A stretch of 64,000 nucleotides of DNA from Flavobacterium aestivum (GCF_026870175.2 NZ_CP113977.2:1116001-1180000), one strand, 5' to 3'. Counted from the stretch's first letter, positions 14,530 to 24,184 are shown. The notes: generated by a model from the sequence alone, not told the origin. Numbers and translations: made by a program.

Positions 14530-15699
14530 ATGAATGATATATTAATAAAAAAAACAACTGCCTTTTTCGAAGAAACTTTTAGCTCTTCACCTGAAAAAAT
14601 GGTGCTTTCTCCAGGGAGAATAAACATTATAGGCGAACATATTGATTATAATGACGGATATGTTTTACCTGCGGCAATTGATAAAATCATCTGTTTTGCT
14701 TTCGAAAAAAACAATTCAAAACAATCCAAAATAATTGCTATAGATTTGGATGATGAATTTGAAATTGATCTTACAAAGACCGTTGAATTAGATGAAAAAG
14801 TTTGGACCAATTATTTCCGAGGAGTTATTAATCAATTGAAGATAAGTGGATTTTCTTTTGAAGGATTCAATTGTGTTTTTAGCAGTAATATTCCGGTTGG
14901 TTCAGGATTGTCCTCTTCTGCAGCTTTAGAATGTGGCTTTCTATATGGAATTAATTCTCTTTTTAATTTGAACATAAAACCAATCGATATTGCCTTAATG
15001 AGTCAAAAGGCAGAGCATTGGGTTGGTATCAATTGCGGAATAATGGATCAGTTTTCGAGCGTTATGGGCTTAGAGAATAAAGTTATAAAGATTGATTGCA
15101 AGACATTAGATTTTGAATATCATGATGCCAATTTCAATGATTATTCTTTGATTTTATTTGATAGTAATGTTAAGCATTCATTGTTTACCTCGGCTTATAA
15201 CACAAGAAGAGAGGAATGTGATGAAGGACTTTCAATAATCAAAAAACATTTCCCGGAAATAAACAGTTTTAGAGATTGTTCGGAAAAACATGTGCTGAGT
15301 TTGGAAGATAAAATGAGTTCAGAAGTATTTAAAAGAAGTCATTTTGTAGTAAAAGAAATAGGACGTGTCACAAAAGCATGCGAAGCATTAGATAAAGGAG
15401 AAATCGAAGTTTTAGGACAACTGATGTTTGAAACGCATCATGGGTTATCGTCAGAGTATGAAGTAAGTTGTGCCGAGTTAGACTTTTTGGTGGATACTGC
15501 AAAGAAAGAAAACTCAGTAATAGGATCTAGATTAATGGGAGGCGGCTTTGGTGGTTGTACCATAAACTTGATTCAGAAAGGGCAGGAAGATATTATAAAA
15601 GCAAAAGTCTCTAAATTGTATTTTGAGACTTTTAATATAGAATTGAAAATTTATGATGTAAAGATTGGAAATGGTACATCATTGTATAATAGGAATTAA
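14530..15699 (+). CDS. galK: Galactokinase
   Basis: A 389-residue GHMP kinase that phosphorylates alpha-D-galactose to galactose 1-phosphate with ATP. The galactokinase signature is complete (GRINIIGEHIDYNDGYVLP at about 28-46). The ATP-binding motif is PVGSGLSSSAALE and the third GHMP motif is LMGGGFGGCTINL near the C-terminus. Length is typical of the family. The gene follows the alpha-galactosidase by 123 bases with no recognisable terminator between, and its stop codon touches the start of galT. It acts in the cytoplasm as the first committed step of the Leloir pathway. Confidence 0.97.
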   Translation: MNDILIKKTTAFFEETFSSSPEKMVLSPGRINIIGEHIDYNDGYVLPAAIDKIICFAFEKNNSKQSKIIAIDLDDEFEIDLTKTVELDEKVWTNYFRGVINQLKISGFSFEGFNCVFSSNIPVGSGLSSSAALECGFLYGINSLFNLNIKPIDIALMSQKAEHWVGINCGIMDQFSSVMGLENKVIKIDCKTLDFEYHDANFNDYSLILFDSNVKHSLFTSAYNTRREECDEGLSIIKKHFPEINSFRDCSEKHVLSLEDKMSSEVFKRSHFVVKEIGRVTKACEALDKGEIEVLGQLMFETHHGLSSEYEVSCAELDFLVDTAKKENSVIGSRLMGGGFGGCTINLIQKGQEDIIKAKVSKLYFETFNIELKIYDVKIGNGTSLYNRN

Positions 15700-16779
15700 A
15701 TGAAGAATTTTGATATAAATGAAGATCCGCACAGACGCTTTAACCCATTAATTAACGAATGGGTTTTGGTTTCACCACATCGTGCGAAACGTCCTTGGCA
15801 AGGACAAAACGAAGCTGTTGCTTTTGAAACATTGCCTGAATATGACCCAGAATGTTATTTATGTGCAGGGAATGTCCGAGCTAATGGGATGGTAAATCCT
15901 GCGTATGAAGATTGTTTTGTTTTTGAAAATGATTTTGCTGCCTTAAAGCAGGATGAAATAGCATTTGAAGTAGAAACAAAAGACCCAATTTCTGGAGAGC
16001 AAGCGAAGCCAACTTTTTTCAAGGCACAACCAGAGAGAGGTATTTCGAGAGTGGTATGTTTTTCACCAAAACATAATTTGACATTACCAGAGATGAGCGT
16101 CAAGGCTATTGAAAATATTATTCATACTTGGCAAATGGAATATACCTCTTTGGGGAAAATAGATTATATCAATCACGTTCAGATTTTTGAAAACAAAGGA
16201 AGTATCATGGGGTGCAGTAATCCGCATCCTCATGGGCAAATTTGGGCGCAGTCGTCCTTGCCAACTTCAGTAGAAAAAACACAGAATAATCTAAAAGCCT
16301 ATTATGATAAATATGGCAGCAATCTTTTGCAGGATTATTTGCAGGAAGAGTTGAGGCTGAATGAAAGAATTGTTATTGAGAACGATCATTTTGTGGCTTT
16401 AGTTCCTTTTTGGGCCATTTGGCCTTTTGAAACTATGATTATCAGCAAACGTCATATTTTGAAAATTACGGATTTTACAGCAGCAGAAACTTATGCTTTT
16501 GCAACAATCCTAAAACAATTAACCACTAAATACGATAATCTTTTTAAGACATCGTTTCCATACTCATCAGGAATTCATCAAGCTCCAACAGATGGTGAGT
16601 TACATTCGGAATGGCAATTTCATATGCATTTTTATCCACCATTATTACGTTCAGCATCAGTAAAGAAGTTTATGGTAGGTTATGAAATGCTTGGCGAATC
16701 ACAAAGAGATATCACACCGGAAAAAAGTGTTGAAATCTTAAAGAGTCAGTCCGAAATTCATTATAAACAATTAGTATAA
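15700..16779 (+). CDS. galT: UDP-glucose:hexose-1-phosphate uridylyltransferase (galT)
   Basis: A 359-residue enzyme that swaps UMP between UDP-glucose and galactose 1-phosphate. The N-terminal RFNPLINEWVLVSPHRAKRPW motif and the zinc-site cysteines C52 and C55 (CYLC) are present. The active-site HPH motif (SNPHPHGQIWA) places the nucleophile at H178. A C-terminal HxH-type region (HMHFYPPLL) completes the HIT-like pair. The ATG follows the galK stop directly, so the two genes are coupled. No galE is seen in this window, so UDP-galactose epimerase must be encoded elsewhere. Confidence 0.97.
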   Translation: MKNFDINEDPHRRFNPLINEWVLVSPHRAKRPWQGQNEAVAFETLPEYDPECYLCAGNVRANGMVNPAYEDCFVFENDFAALKQDEIAFEVETKDPISGEQAKPTFFKAQPERGISRVVCFSPKHNLTLPEMSVKAIENIIHTWQMEYTSLGKIDYINHVQIFENKGSIMGCSNPHPHGQIWAQSSLPTSVEKTQNNLKAYYDKYGSNLLQDYLQEELRLNERIVIENDHFVALVPFWAIWPFETMIISKRHILKITDFTAAETYAFATILKQLTTKYDNLFKTSFPYSSGIHQAPTDGELHSEWQFHMHFYPPLLRSASVKKFMVGYEMLGESQRDITPEKSVEILKSQSEIHYKQLV

Positions 16780-16807
16780 TTTAAAATTTAACCAAAAGAA
16801 CAAACCA

Positions 16808-18496
16808 ATGAAAACATTGCAATTATATGATTACCTAGTTTTTTTATTTTATTTCTTTGTAGTCGCAGGATATGGATATTCGGTTTATAGACGTAAGAAG
16901 AGTGCTAAATTAACTGCCTCTCACGACTATTTTTTGGCTGAGGGATCTTTGACTTGGTGGGCTATCGGAACTTCATTGATAGCTTCGAACATTTCTTCTG
17001 AACAGTTTATAGCCATGTCTGGAAATGGTTTCAAAATGGGATTAGCTATCGCTACTTATGAGTGGATGGCTGCAGCCACACTGATAATTGTCGCTATCTT
17101 TTTTATTCCAGTTTACTTAAAGAATAAAATCTATACGATGCCTCAGTTTTTGAGCGAAAGATACAATGGAAGCGTTGCCATGATTATGGCTGTTTTCTGG
17201 TTGCTATTGTATGTAATTGTAAACTTAACTTCAATACTTTATTTGGGGGCATTGGCCATTAATGGAATTTCCGGTATTAATGTTGATTTGTGCATGTATG
17301 GATTGGCATTTTTTGCAATTATAATTGCTTTGGGAGGAATGAAAGTGATTGGATATACTGATGTTATTCAGGTTGTGTTTTTGATTTTTGGAGGTTTGGT
17401 AACAACTTATTTAGCCTTAGACAAAGTGGCCGAATTAAACGGACAAAGCGGTATGGTAAATGGATTCAATTACATGATGAATCAATCTGGAGATCATTTT
17501 CATATGATATTCAAAAAAGACAACGCAAACTTTCCTAGTTTACCGGGATTAACAGTATTGTTTGGAGGTATGTGGATCGTGAATTTAAATTACTGGGGTT
17601 GTAATCAATATATTACTCAAAGAGCTTTGGGGGCTGATTTAAAAACAGCACGTGGTGGAATTTTGTTTGCTGCTTTCTTAAAATTATTGATGCCAGTTAT
17701 AGTTGTTTTACCAGGTATTGCCGCTTACGTAATTCATATGAAAGGCGGATTGCAAACAGAATTGTTAGGAGCAGATGGTGTATTGAACCCAGACAGAGCT
17801 TATCCTGTATTACTAAACTTATTACCAGTTGGATTAAAAGGACTTTCTTTTGCAGCACTGACCGCAGCAGTTGTTGCGTCATTGGCAGGGAAAGTAAACA
17901 GTATTTCGACCATTTTTACTTTGGATATCTTCAAGAAAAAAATTCAAGTAGATGCCAGCGAAAAGAAAATGGTACGAGTAGGGAAAATAACTGTTGTTGT
18001 GGCTATGTTAATTGCAGTTGTAATTGCACCTTTTTTAGGAATTGATAAAAAAGGAGGATTTGAATTTATTCAGGAATATACCGGATTTGTAAGTCCTGGT
18101 ATTTTCGCGATGTTTATTATGGGATTCTTCTGGAAAAAGACCAGTTCAAACGCAGCAATGTTTGCTACAATAGGAGGTTTTGTATTATCAGTATTTTTTA
18201 AATTCTTGCCAAGATTTATGAATTTAGAATTTTTGAATAGTACCGGATTTGCTGTTTTGGTAGAGCAAAAGGATAAAACAATGGCTTATGAAATTCCTTT
18301 TATTGATAGAATGGGGTTTGTATTTGCAATATGCGTTTTATTGATGATTGTGATTAGTATAATCGATAACAGGAGAGGTGTTGCTGTAAAAGGATTAGAA
18401 GTAGATACAAAAATGTTTAAGATCAACAACGGTTTCGCCGTAGGTTGTATGATTATAACCGGGATTCTAGTCGCGTTATATTCAATTTTTTGGTAA
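16808..18496 (+). CDS. Sodium/sugar symporter, SSS family (vSGLT-like)
   Basis: A 562-residue inner-membrane protein with about 14 hydrophobic segments. Family motifs are the N-terminal ASHDYFLAEGSLTWWAIGTSLIASNISSEQFIAMSG region, the GGMKVIGYTDVIQ helix and the WGCNQYITQRALGA segment. They match the sodium/solute symporters that carry glucose or galactose, such as vSGLT. It closes the galactose cluster 28 bases after galT, so galactose is the likely substrate, driven by the sodium gradient. A terminator follows at 18536-18570. Substrate specificity is inferred from context. Confidence 0.9.
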   Translation: MKTLQLYDYLVFLFYFFVVAGYGYSVYRRKKSAKLTASHDYFLAEGSLTWWAIGTSLIASNISSEQFIAMSGNGFKMGLAIATYEWMAAATLIIVAIFFIPVYLKNKIYTMPQFLSERYNGSVAMIMAVFWLLLYVIVNLTSILYLGALAINGISGINVDLCMYGLAFFAIIIALGGMKVIGYTDVIQVVFLIFGGLVTTYLALDKVAELNGQSGMVNGFNYMMNQSGDHFHMIFKKDNANFPSLPGLTVLFGGMWIVNLNYWGCNQYITQRALGADLKTARGGILFAAFLKLLMPVIVVLPGIAAYVIHMKGGLQTELLGADGVLNPDRAYPVLLNLLPVGLKGLSFAALTAAVVASLAGKVNSISTIFTLDIFKKKIQVDASEKKMVRVGKITVVVAMLIAVVIAPFLGIDKKGGFEFIQEYTGFVSPGIFAMFIMGFFWKKTSSNAAMFATIGGFVLSVFFKFLPRFMNLEFLNSTGFAVLVEQKDKTMAYEIPFIDRMGFVFAICVLLMIVISIIDNRRGVAVKGLEVDTKMFKINNGFAVGCMIITGILVALYSIFW

Positions 18497-18535
18497 GAAA
18501 GTTTTAAGTTAGTTATTTTTGATTTGTTTGAAAAG

Positions 18536-18570
18536 TGTGAAGTCAATTTATTTGATTTCACATTTTTTTT
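18536..18570. terminator. Terminator shared by the gal cluster and the umuCD pair
   Basis: The arms TGTGAAGTCAA and TTGATTTCACA pair with one G-U over a five-base loop, then T8 follows on the plus strand. It lies between convergent genes and overlaps the last codon of the umuD-like gene, so it can serve both directions. Confidence 0.75.
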
Positions 18571-18998
18571 ATAACATAGGTCACAATTCCCCAAATGATT
18601 AATTGATTTTCTTCGGTTACCTTTATGGGTTGGTAATTTGGGTTTTCGGGCATGAGATAAAGACAATCAGTTTCTAGCTTAATGCGTTTTACGGTAAATT
18701 CACCATCAATAAAGCAAATTGCTATTTTGTTGTTTTGTGGTTCTAAACTTCGGTCAACAACCAATACGTCTCTGTCATTTATTCCCGCATCTATCATAGA
18801 ATTTCCGTTGACTCTGATATAAAATGTTGCCAAAGGATTTTCACTTAATGCGGTGTTTAAGTCAATATTGGTTTCCATAAAGTCTGCTGCTGGCGATGGA
18901 AATCCTGCCGAAACACCATCTGGAATGAAAGGAATTTTCAACTCACTTTCAAAGTCAGGTAGAAAAAAGGTTAGCTTTTGGTTTTTGTTTATTGACAT
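18558..18998 (-). CDS. umuD: UmuD-like S24 peptidase, partner of the translesion polymerase
   Basis: A 146-residue protein without a DNA-binding domain, so it is UmuD-like and not LexA. The cleavage pair A31-G32 sits in VSAGFPSP. The catalytic serine is S67 (NGNSMIDAG) and the lysine K104 (FTVKRI). After RecA-stimulated self-cleavage it would join the polymerase encoded upstream to form an error-prone Pol V-type enzyme. Its start overlaps the end of umuC by 10 bases, so the gene order is umuC then umuD, the reverse of E. coli. Both genes are read from one upstream region. Confidence 0.9.
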   Translation of the reverse strand: MSINKNQKLTFFLPDFESELKIPFIPDGVSAGFPSPAADFMETNIDLNTALSENPLATFYIRVNGNSMIDAGINDRDVLVVDRSLEPQNNKIAICFIDGEFTVKRIKLETDCLYLMPENPNYQPIKVTEENQLIIWGIVTYVIKKM

Positions 18999-20263
18999 TT
19001 TATTTCGAGAATCTCTTTAAAATCAGTAGTGTATTTTGGAGATAAATAATTTTGGTTCATATTCCAGGTTAGACTCAAATTTTGGGTAGCCAGCTTTACT
19101 TTGGTACTTCCAATTTTTACATTGAGTTGATCCATTACTTTCATCAAAGCCAAATGTTTTGGGTTTTCCTCTTCAAACAATTGCAATTGCTTTTTGTCTT
19201 CGTCAATGAGTTCGGTGAGAATCACTCCAGCTTTTTTGAATTTTATATCACCATTTCCATTATGCAGTTTCTTTAGCATTTCTATTGCTGCATTTGCTAT
19301 TGTTATGGTAGAGTTTGTTGCAAATGGTAAAGTCACAGCCATATTAAAATAATACTTTGAAGTTTGCACCGTGTGTTTGTCTACTACCAGCATTACAATT
19401 ATAGTGTGACAACAGGATTTTTGTTTTCGCAATTTCTCTGCACAAACAGCTGCAAAAGTAGCAACACGTTCTCTCAATGAATCAAAATCCGAAATTTGCT
19501 TAGGAAAACTTCTTGTGGTAGCAATACTTTTCTTTTGGTCATGAATGGGTTCTAAACCCAAAACGGATTTTCCCTCTAATTCGCATTTTAGGCGAAGACC
19601 AATAACTCCCATTTCTTTTCTGATCCAATTCTCATGTTGAGGTGCAATAAAATCCAGTGCAGTTTTAATATTGCGTATTCTTGCTTTTTTGATGGTTCTG
19701 TATCCAATACCCCAAACATCTTCTATTTTGGTCCATTTTAATGCTTTGATTCGCTTTTCGTCGGTGTCAATTACATAAACGCCTTGAGTTTTATCTTCAA
19801 ATTTCTTGGCAATTTTGTTGGCAACTTTAGACAAAGCTTTTGTTGGTGCAAATCCGATACATGTTGGGATTCCCACCCATTTTTGTACACGGCTTTTCAT
19901 CTGGATGCCATAATTATGATAATCCAAAATAGTAAGACCGTCAAAGTTTAGAAAAGCTTCGTCAATACTATAAATTTCTACATTAGGAGTAAACTGTTCT
20001 AAGATTGACATTACCCGATTGCTCAAATCGCCATAAAGAGGATAATTAGACGAAAATAACTTTACGTTTTTTTCTTTTACTAATTCTCTGATTTTAAATG
20101 TTGGCGCTCCCATAGGGATTCCTACGGCTTTGGCTTCTTCACTTCTGGAAATTACACAGCCGTCGTTGTTTGATAATATGGCAACAGGCTTTCCTACGAA
20201 TTGAGGTTGAAAGACCCTTTCGCATGAAGCATAAAAATTATTACAATCAACTAAAGCATACAT
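18989..20263 (-). CDS. umuC: Y-family DNA polymerase (UmuC-like)
   Basis: A 424-residue translesion polymerase that copies past damaged bases. The catalytic motif I is at the start (MYALVDCNNFYASCERVF, with D6). The second acidic motif is YSIDEAFLNF, and the helix-hairpin-helix region is WGIGYRTIKKARI. A C-terminal little-finger region carries the SIATTRSFPK segment typical of UmuC. The length is as expected for UmuC. A TAATTTTG -7-like box lies just upstream (about 20268-20275), but I saw no clear SOS operator. The downstream umuD-like gene overlaps its end. Confidence 0.93.
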   Translation of the reverse strand: MYALVDCNNFYASCERVFQPQFVGKPVAILSNNDGCVISRSEEAKAVGIPMGAPTFKIRELVKEKNVKLFSSNYPLYGDLSNRVMSILEQFTPNVEIYSIDEAFLNFDGLTILDYHNYGIQMKSRVQKWVGIPTCIGFAPTKALSKVANKIAKKFEDKTQGVYVIDTDEKRIKALKWTKIEDVWGIGYRTIKKARIRNIKTALDFIAPQHENWIRKEMGVIGLRLKCELEGKSVLGLEPIHDQKKSIATTRSFPKQISDFDSLRERVATFAAVCAEKLRKQKSCCHTIIVMLVVDKHTVQTSKYYFNMAVTLPFATNSTITIANAAIEMLKKLHNGNGDIKFKKAGVILTELIDEDKKQLQLFEEENPKHLALMKVMDQLNVKIGSTKVKLATQNLSLTWNMNQNYLSPKYTTDFKEILEIKCQ

Positions 20264-20344
20264 GACACAAAATTACTCATTAGGAACAGATGTGAGTTCG
20301 TAACAAAAGTTTATTTTGAGGATTGTTGATAAGTAGTTTTTGGA

Positions 20345-20431
20345 GCTATTTCCTGCTGTACGTTACAATCTTTTGGGTCGAACCCCGACCCAAAAGGATT
20401 TTCACTACCATCAGGGCTAGTCAATAGCTAT
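20345..20431 (+). repeat. Dispersed palindromic repeat, copy 1
   Basis: The element has a nested palindrome. Short outer arms AGCTATT / AATAGCT enclose conserved segments (TCCTGCTGTACGTTACAATC on one side, AAAGGATTTTCACTACCATC on the other). A central stem CTTTTGGGTCG / CGACCCAAAAG lies within. The same flanks recur at 31823-31915 and, inverted, at about 41440-41525, with different central stems. It lies between umuC and the DsbA-like gene. Confidence 0.7.
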
Positions 20432-20453
20432 TTGAATTCAATGAAATTTCAGA

Positions 20454-21170
20454 TTATTTGCAACCATCAATTCCACAACTATCAGCATTGGTTGTGTTTT
20501 GAAGAATAATTTTCGAATTAAAATTTCCGTCTTCCCATGCTTTTTCCAATGTTTTTAAGAATGTTTCCGGGTGTTGTGCTCCAGAAACGGCATACTTATT
20601 ATCAAAAACAAAAAAGGGCACACCCGTTACACCAATGGCTTGTGCTTCATCTTGATCTTGAATGACCTCGCTGGTATATAAATTAGAATTCAATACGTTG
20701 TCTATCTCTTCTTTTTTTAGACCAACTTCCAAACCAAGATTCGTTAATGTTGCCAGATCATTAACATCTTTACCTTGGGTAAAATAGGCTTTAAACAATA
20801 GCTCTTCGAATGCATCGCCGAAATCGTATTTTTTGGCTAAATGAGAAAGTCGATGAGCATTGAGCGAATTGGCAAGAATTACGTTCTCAAAATGATAATC
20901 CAAACCTACTGCTTTTGCTTGTTGCGTAACACTATCATGCATGGCAACAGACCAATCTCTGTCGCGATTGTATTTTTTGGCTAAGTGATCTATAGTATTG
21001 TCTCCAGATTTAGGATTTGATGTTGGGTCTAATTGAAAACTTTTCCATTCAATTGTCACAGCATCTTTGTTTTCAAATTGTGACAAAGCCTCTTCGAATT
21101 TTCTTTTTCCAATATAGCAAAACGGACACATTACATCCGACCAGATTTGTATTTTTAGTTTATTATCCAT
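20454..21170 (-). CDS. DsbA-family oxidoreductase, FrnE-like
   Basis: A 238-residue thioredoxin-fold protein of the FrnE group, counted from the ATG at 21170 (MDNKLKIQIW). ATGs further upstream at 21179 and 21197 are possible but less typical. The active site is CPFC at residues 15-18 of the chosen start, in the motif SDVMCPFCYIGKRKFE. An all-helical insertion follows, and the cis-Pro loop is GVTGVPFFVF. The C-terminus carries two extra cysteines (CGIDGC). There is no signal peptide, so it acts in the cytoplasm, probably as a dithiol oxidoreductase or isomerase in stress defence. It appears to be a single gene. Confidence 0.9.
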   Translation of the reverse strand: MDNKLKIQIWSDVMCPFCYIGKRKFEEALSQFENKDAVTIEWKSFQLDPTSNPKSGDNTIDHLAKKYNRDRDWSVAMHDSVTQQAKAVGLDYHFENVILANSLNAHRLSHLAKKYDFGDAFEELLFKAYFTQGKDVNDLATLTNLGLEVGLKKEEIDNVLNSNLYTSEVIQDQDEAQAIGVTGVPFFVFDNKYAVSGAQHPETFLKTLEKAWEDGNFNSKIILQNTTNADSCGIDGCK

Positions 21171-21496
21171 TGTCTGCATTTTTATTTGGCAAGCCAAATG
21201 ATTTTTTGAAATGCAAAATTAAACAATTCAGTATGAGACTCTTTTTGTTTTAGGATTTTATTGGGAATTTGGACTTTATGATAAAGCCTTTCATGGCTTT
21301 TTTTCGCTTATATATCATAGGTTTCAGATAATTTTGTATTAATTTTTATTGTTCTGTTATTCTAAATTTGATATCCACTTTATGAATTTATTGTACTGAA
21401 AACTGTCTTTTCAGATGGATATGGCATTTTTTTAGACAAAAAGCTAAGAAGTGTTCTCTGCATAGTGCGGATTATTGTAATTATAAAAAAGATAGA
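21171..21496. other. Intergenic stretch between divergent genes
   Basis: About 300 AT-rich bases hold promoters for the DsbA-like gene on one side and the aminopeptidase on the other. A short hairpin AAAGCC...GGCTTTTTTT (about 21283-21304) looks like an orphan terminator on the plus strand. I see no further gene. Confidence 0.5.
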
Positions 21497-22912
21497 ATGC
21501 AATTCAGATTATTTGAAAAACCAGTTTATGTAAACAGACGTTCCGTTTTAAAAACAAATGTAGGGTCTGGTTTAATCGTTTTAATGGGCAATGAGGAAAG
21601 TAGTATGAACTACGAACACAATTGGTATCCATACAGACAAGATAGTAGTTTCCTTTATTATTTTGGGTTAAACACAACTGGACTAGCTGCCGTTATTGAT
21701 GTTGAAAGCGGTGAAGAAATCATTTTTGGTAATGAACTAACGATTGATGATATTGTTTGGACTGGACCTTTACCTTCTATCAGCGAAATGGCATTAGAAG
21801 TTGGTGTAACTGTTACTCGGCCATATAACGCTATCGAGCAGACAATACGTTCTGCTTTGGCTTCTGGTAGAAAAGTTCATATTTTACCTCCATACCGCCC
21901 AGAAAATAAAATTAAATTATCTGAATGGTTTCGTGTACCGGTTAGTGGTTTATCCGAGTTAGTTTCGGTTACCTTAATTAAAGCAATTGTAAATCAACGT
22001 TCTTATAAAGAGGCTCGAGAAGTTGCCGAAATGCATCAAGCTACATTGACTAGTGGGAAAATGCACTTGGCTGCCATGCGTTATGCAAGACCAGGAATGA
22101 AAGAATATGAAGTGATGGCTAAAGTAAAAGAAGTAGCTTATGCAAATAATAGTGCTATTTCATTCAATCCAATTGTGACCATACACGGAGAAACATTGCA
22201 TAATCTGTATAGTGCTAATACTATTCGCGAGGGCCAAATGATTTTATGTGATGCAGGTGCTAGTAATGATATGAACTATGCAGGGGACCTTACTTGTACT
22301 TTTCCGGTTGGAGCAAAATTTACTTCAAAACAAAAAGATGTTTACGAAATAGTCTTGAATTCTCATAATACAGCAATTTCCATGTTGAAACCAGGCGTAT
22401 TGTATAAAGATGTTTATTTAACCGCCTGTCAAAAAATTGTTGAAGGTATGCAATCGCTTGGTTTAATGAAAGGAAATGCTCAAGATGCTGTTGCCGCAGG
22501 AGCACATGCATTGTTCTTTCAATGTGGGTTAGGTCATATGATAGGTTTGGATGTTCACGATATGGAAGATTTGGGTGAACAATATGTGGGATACTCTGAC
22601 ACATTGAAAAAAAGTACTCAGTTTGGTATGAAATCATTGCGTTTGGGACGCGCTCTTGAACCAGGATTTGCCCTAACTGTAGAACCAGGAATTTATATGA
22701 TTCCACAACTTATGGATCAATGGAAAGCTGAGAATAAGTTTGCAGAATTCATCAATTATAATGCACTTGATGGATACCGTGATTTTAGTGGTATTCGTGT
22801 AGAAGAAGATTTCTTGATTACTGAAGATGGATATCAACAAATCGGAGAACGTTTACCGATAACAGTTGATGAAGTTGAAGCGGTAAGAGCAGAATGTTTT
22901 GAAACAGTTTAG
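21497..22912 (+). CDS. pepP: Xaa-Pro aminopeptidase, M24B family
   Basis: A 471-residue metallopeptidase that removes N-terminal residues preceding proline. An N-terminal creatinase-like domain (about 1-170) is followed by the pita-bread catalytic domain. The metal ligands are visible as D in LCDAGASND, D in AGDLTCTF, H in GLGHMIGLDVHD, E in TVEPGIYM and E in RVEEDFLIT. The length is close to that of other aminopeptidase P proteins. It has no signal peptide and is probably cytoplasmic. It stands alone with its own terminator at 22921-22950. The gene symbol follows the family name. Confidence 0.93.
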   Translation: MQFRLFEKPVYVNRRSVLKTNVGSGLIVLMGNEESSMNYEHNWYPYRQDSSFLYYFGLNTTGLAAVIDVESGEEIIFGNELTIDDIVWTGPLPSISEMALEVGVTVTRPYNAIEQTIRSALASGRKVHILPPYRPENKIKLSEWFRVPVSGLSELVSVTLIKAIVNQRSYKEAREVAEMHQATLTSGKMHLAAMRYARPGMKEYEVMAKVKEVAYANNSAISFNPIVTIHGETLHNLYSANTIREGQMILCDAGASNDMNYAGDLTCTFPVGAKFTSKQKDVYEIVLNSHNTAISMLKPGVLYKDVYLTACQKIVEGMQSLGLMKGNAQDAVAAGAHALFFQCGLGHMIGLDVHDMEDLGEQYVGYSDTLKKSTQFGMKSLRLGRALEPGFALTVEPGIYMIPQLMDQWKAENKFAEFINYNALDGYRDFSGIRVEEDFLITEDGYQQIGERLPITVDEVEAVRAECFETV

Positions 22913-22920
22913 TTAGTAGA

Positions 22921-22950
22921 AAGGATGTCTTATTATAGACATCCTTTTTT
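22921..22950 (+). terminator. Terminator of the aminopeptidase gene
   Basis: A 10-bp stem (AAGGATGTCT / AGACATCCTT) with a six-base loop and a T-run starts nine bases after the stop codon of pepP. Confidence 0.9.
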
Positions 22951-23075
22951 GTTTAGCGGCTAGAGTTGTAGTCTTTTCCTTAAAATGGAATACTTGTTTT
23001 TTTGAAGATTTTTTAATGTTTATTATACTATTCTAATTTTTGAATATTTTTTATTAACTACCAAAAACCAAAAAA

Positions 23076-24116
23076 ATGAAAAAAATCCTCTTTTATTCTC
23101 TCATTGCACTAATGGCTTTAAGCTGTGAACAAGATAAGAATGGTTCCAATATTGAAGCTGTAAATGACCAACCTAGCGGAAAATGTTTGTCTGATGAAAT
23201 GATGGCAAAATATTATTCTGAAAATCCTTCGGCTCTGGCACAGATGCAGAGTTTTGATATTTTTACCCAAAATCGTGTCAATAGACTCTCTACGAGTAAG
23301 GCTCTTGCAGCCAGTTATGTGATACCAGTTGTCTTTCATGTTTATGGGACTGATTTTGCAGGAGCAACGGTAAACGATCAGACTATTATAACAGCTTTGC
23401 AAAAAGTAAATGATGATTTTCATGGGCTAAATCCGGATTATAACTCTGTAGATCCGTTCTTTTTGGCAATCCGCTCTACATTTAATGTTACTTTCAAATT
23501 AGCCCAAAAAGACCCTAATGGGAATCCTACTACCGGAATTGTATATCATCCTTATGCTGAAGGTTTCGGAAGTACAAAAGCAAATGCTATCAAGGCTATT
23601 AAAGCTGATGCATGGGATAATTATAAGTATTGCAACGTTTATATCCAACTCGACTTGTATGGAGATAATAAACTTAATAATTCTGGAGTTGCTTGGTATC
23701 CAGATAAAGCAATGTCAGATAGTAAAATTGCCCGTATAGTTTATAACGGAAGATATTTATATGGAAATACAGATACAGAATTTGCATCTACTCTTTCTCA
23801 CGAGTTTGGGCATTGGCTAAATTTGATCCATTCTTTCCAAGATGGGTGTTCAATTGCTAATGAAAATTTGTGCGCAACAACAGGAGACAAGGTTTGTGAT
23901 ACGCCACAGGCTACCAGTAGCGATAATTGCAGTACTCAAACCAATTGTGCGGCAAAACGTGTGAATGTTGAAAATTACATGGGGTATGCAGGTGCAGGAG
24001 GTTGCTATAAAATGTTTACTGTTGGTCAAGTTAGCCGTATGGATGCAGCAATGCAACACGTCGCAAGACAAACCATTTGGCAACCATCAAACCTTACTGC
24101 GACTGGAGTTCAGTAA
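23076..24116 (+). CDS. M43-family zinc metalloprotease lipoprotein (cytophagalysin-like)
   Basis: A 346-residue predicted lipoprotein (lipobox LMALSC, C17). The protease domain covers about 80-335. The zinc motif HEFGHWLNLIH is at 242-252, matching the HExxHxxGxxH-like pattern of the pappalysin/cytophagalysin group with an N in place of the usual G. The Met-turn segment is ENYMGY at about 299-304. Several cysteines (for example C258, C266, C274, C285 and C291) should form disulfides in the loop after the zinc site. It lacks the extra C-terminal sorting domain of secreted versions, so it probably stays anchored to the envelope. The gene is single, with a terminator at 24147. Confidence 0.88.
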   Translation: MKKILFYSLIALMALSCEQDKNGSNIEAVNDQPSGKCLSDEMMAKYYSENPSALAQMQSFDIFTQNRVNRLSTSKALAASYVIPVVFHVYGTDFAGATVNDQTIITALQKVNDDFHGLNPDYNSVDPFFLAIRSTFNVTFKLAQKDPNGNPTTGIVYHPYAEGFGSTKANAIKAIKADAWDNYKYCNVYIQLDLYGDNKLNNSGVAWYPDKAMSDSKIARIVYNGRYLYGNTDTEFASTLSHEFGHWLNLIHSFQDGCSIANENLCATTGDKVCDTPQATSSDNCSTQTNCAAKRVNVENYMGYAGAGGCYKMFTVGQVSRMDAAMQHVARQTIWQPSNLTATGVQ

Positions 24117-24146
24117 TTTTTAAAATAAGTTAGAATAGTATATAAT

Positions 24147-24184
24147 AAAAAGTCTACCTCAAAATTTTGGGGTAGACTTTTTAT
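24147..24184. terminator. Terminator after the M43 protease gene
   Basis: A long near-perfect stem (AAAAAGTCTACC / GGTAGACTTTTT, with CAAAATTTTG at the tip) ends in T-runs on both strands, so it can act in either direction. Confidence 0.85.

Noticed and set aside
18286..18666. Minus-strand open frame of 126 codons overlapping the symporter end and umuD
   Set aside because: It overlaps both recognised genes in a non-coding frame and runs across the terminator at 18536.
22320..22706. Minus-strand open frame of 128 codons
   Set aside because: It is antisense to the conserved metal-ligand region of the aminopeptidase gene, so it is a shadow.
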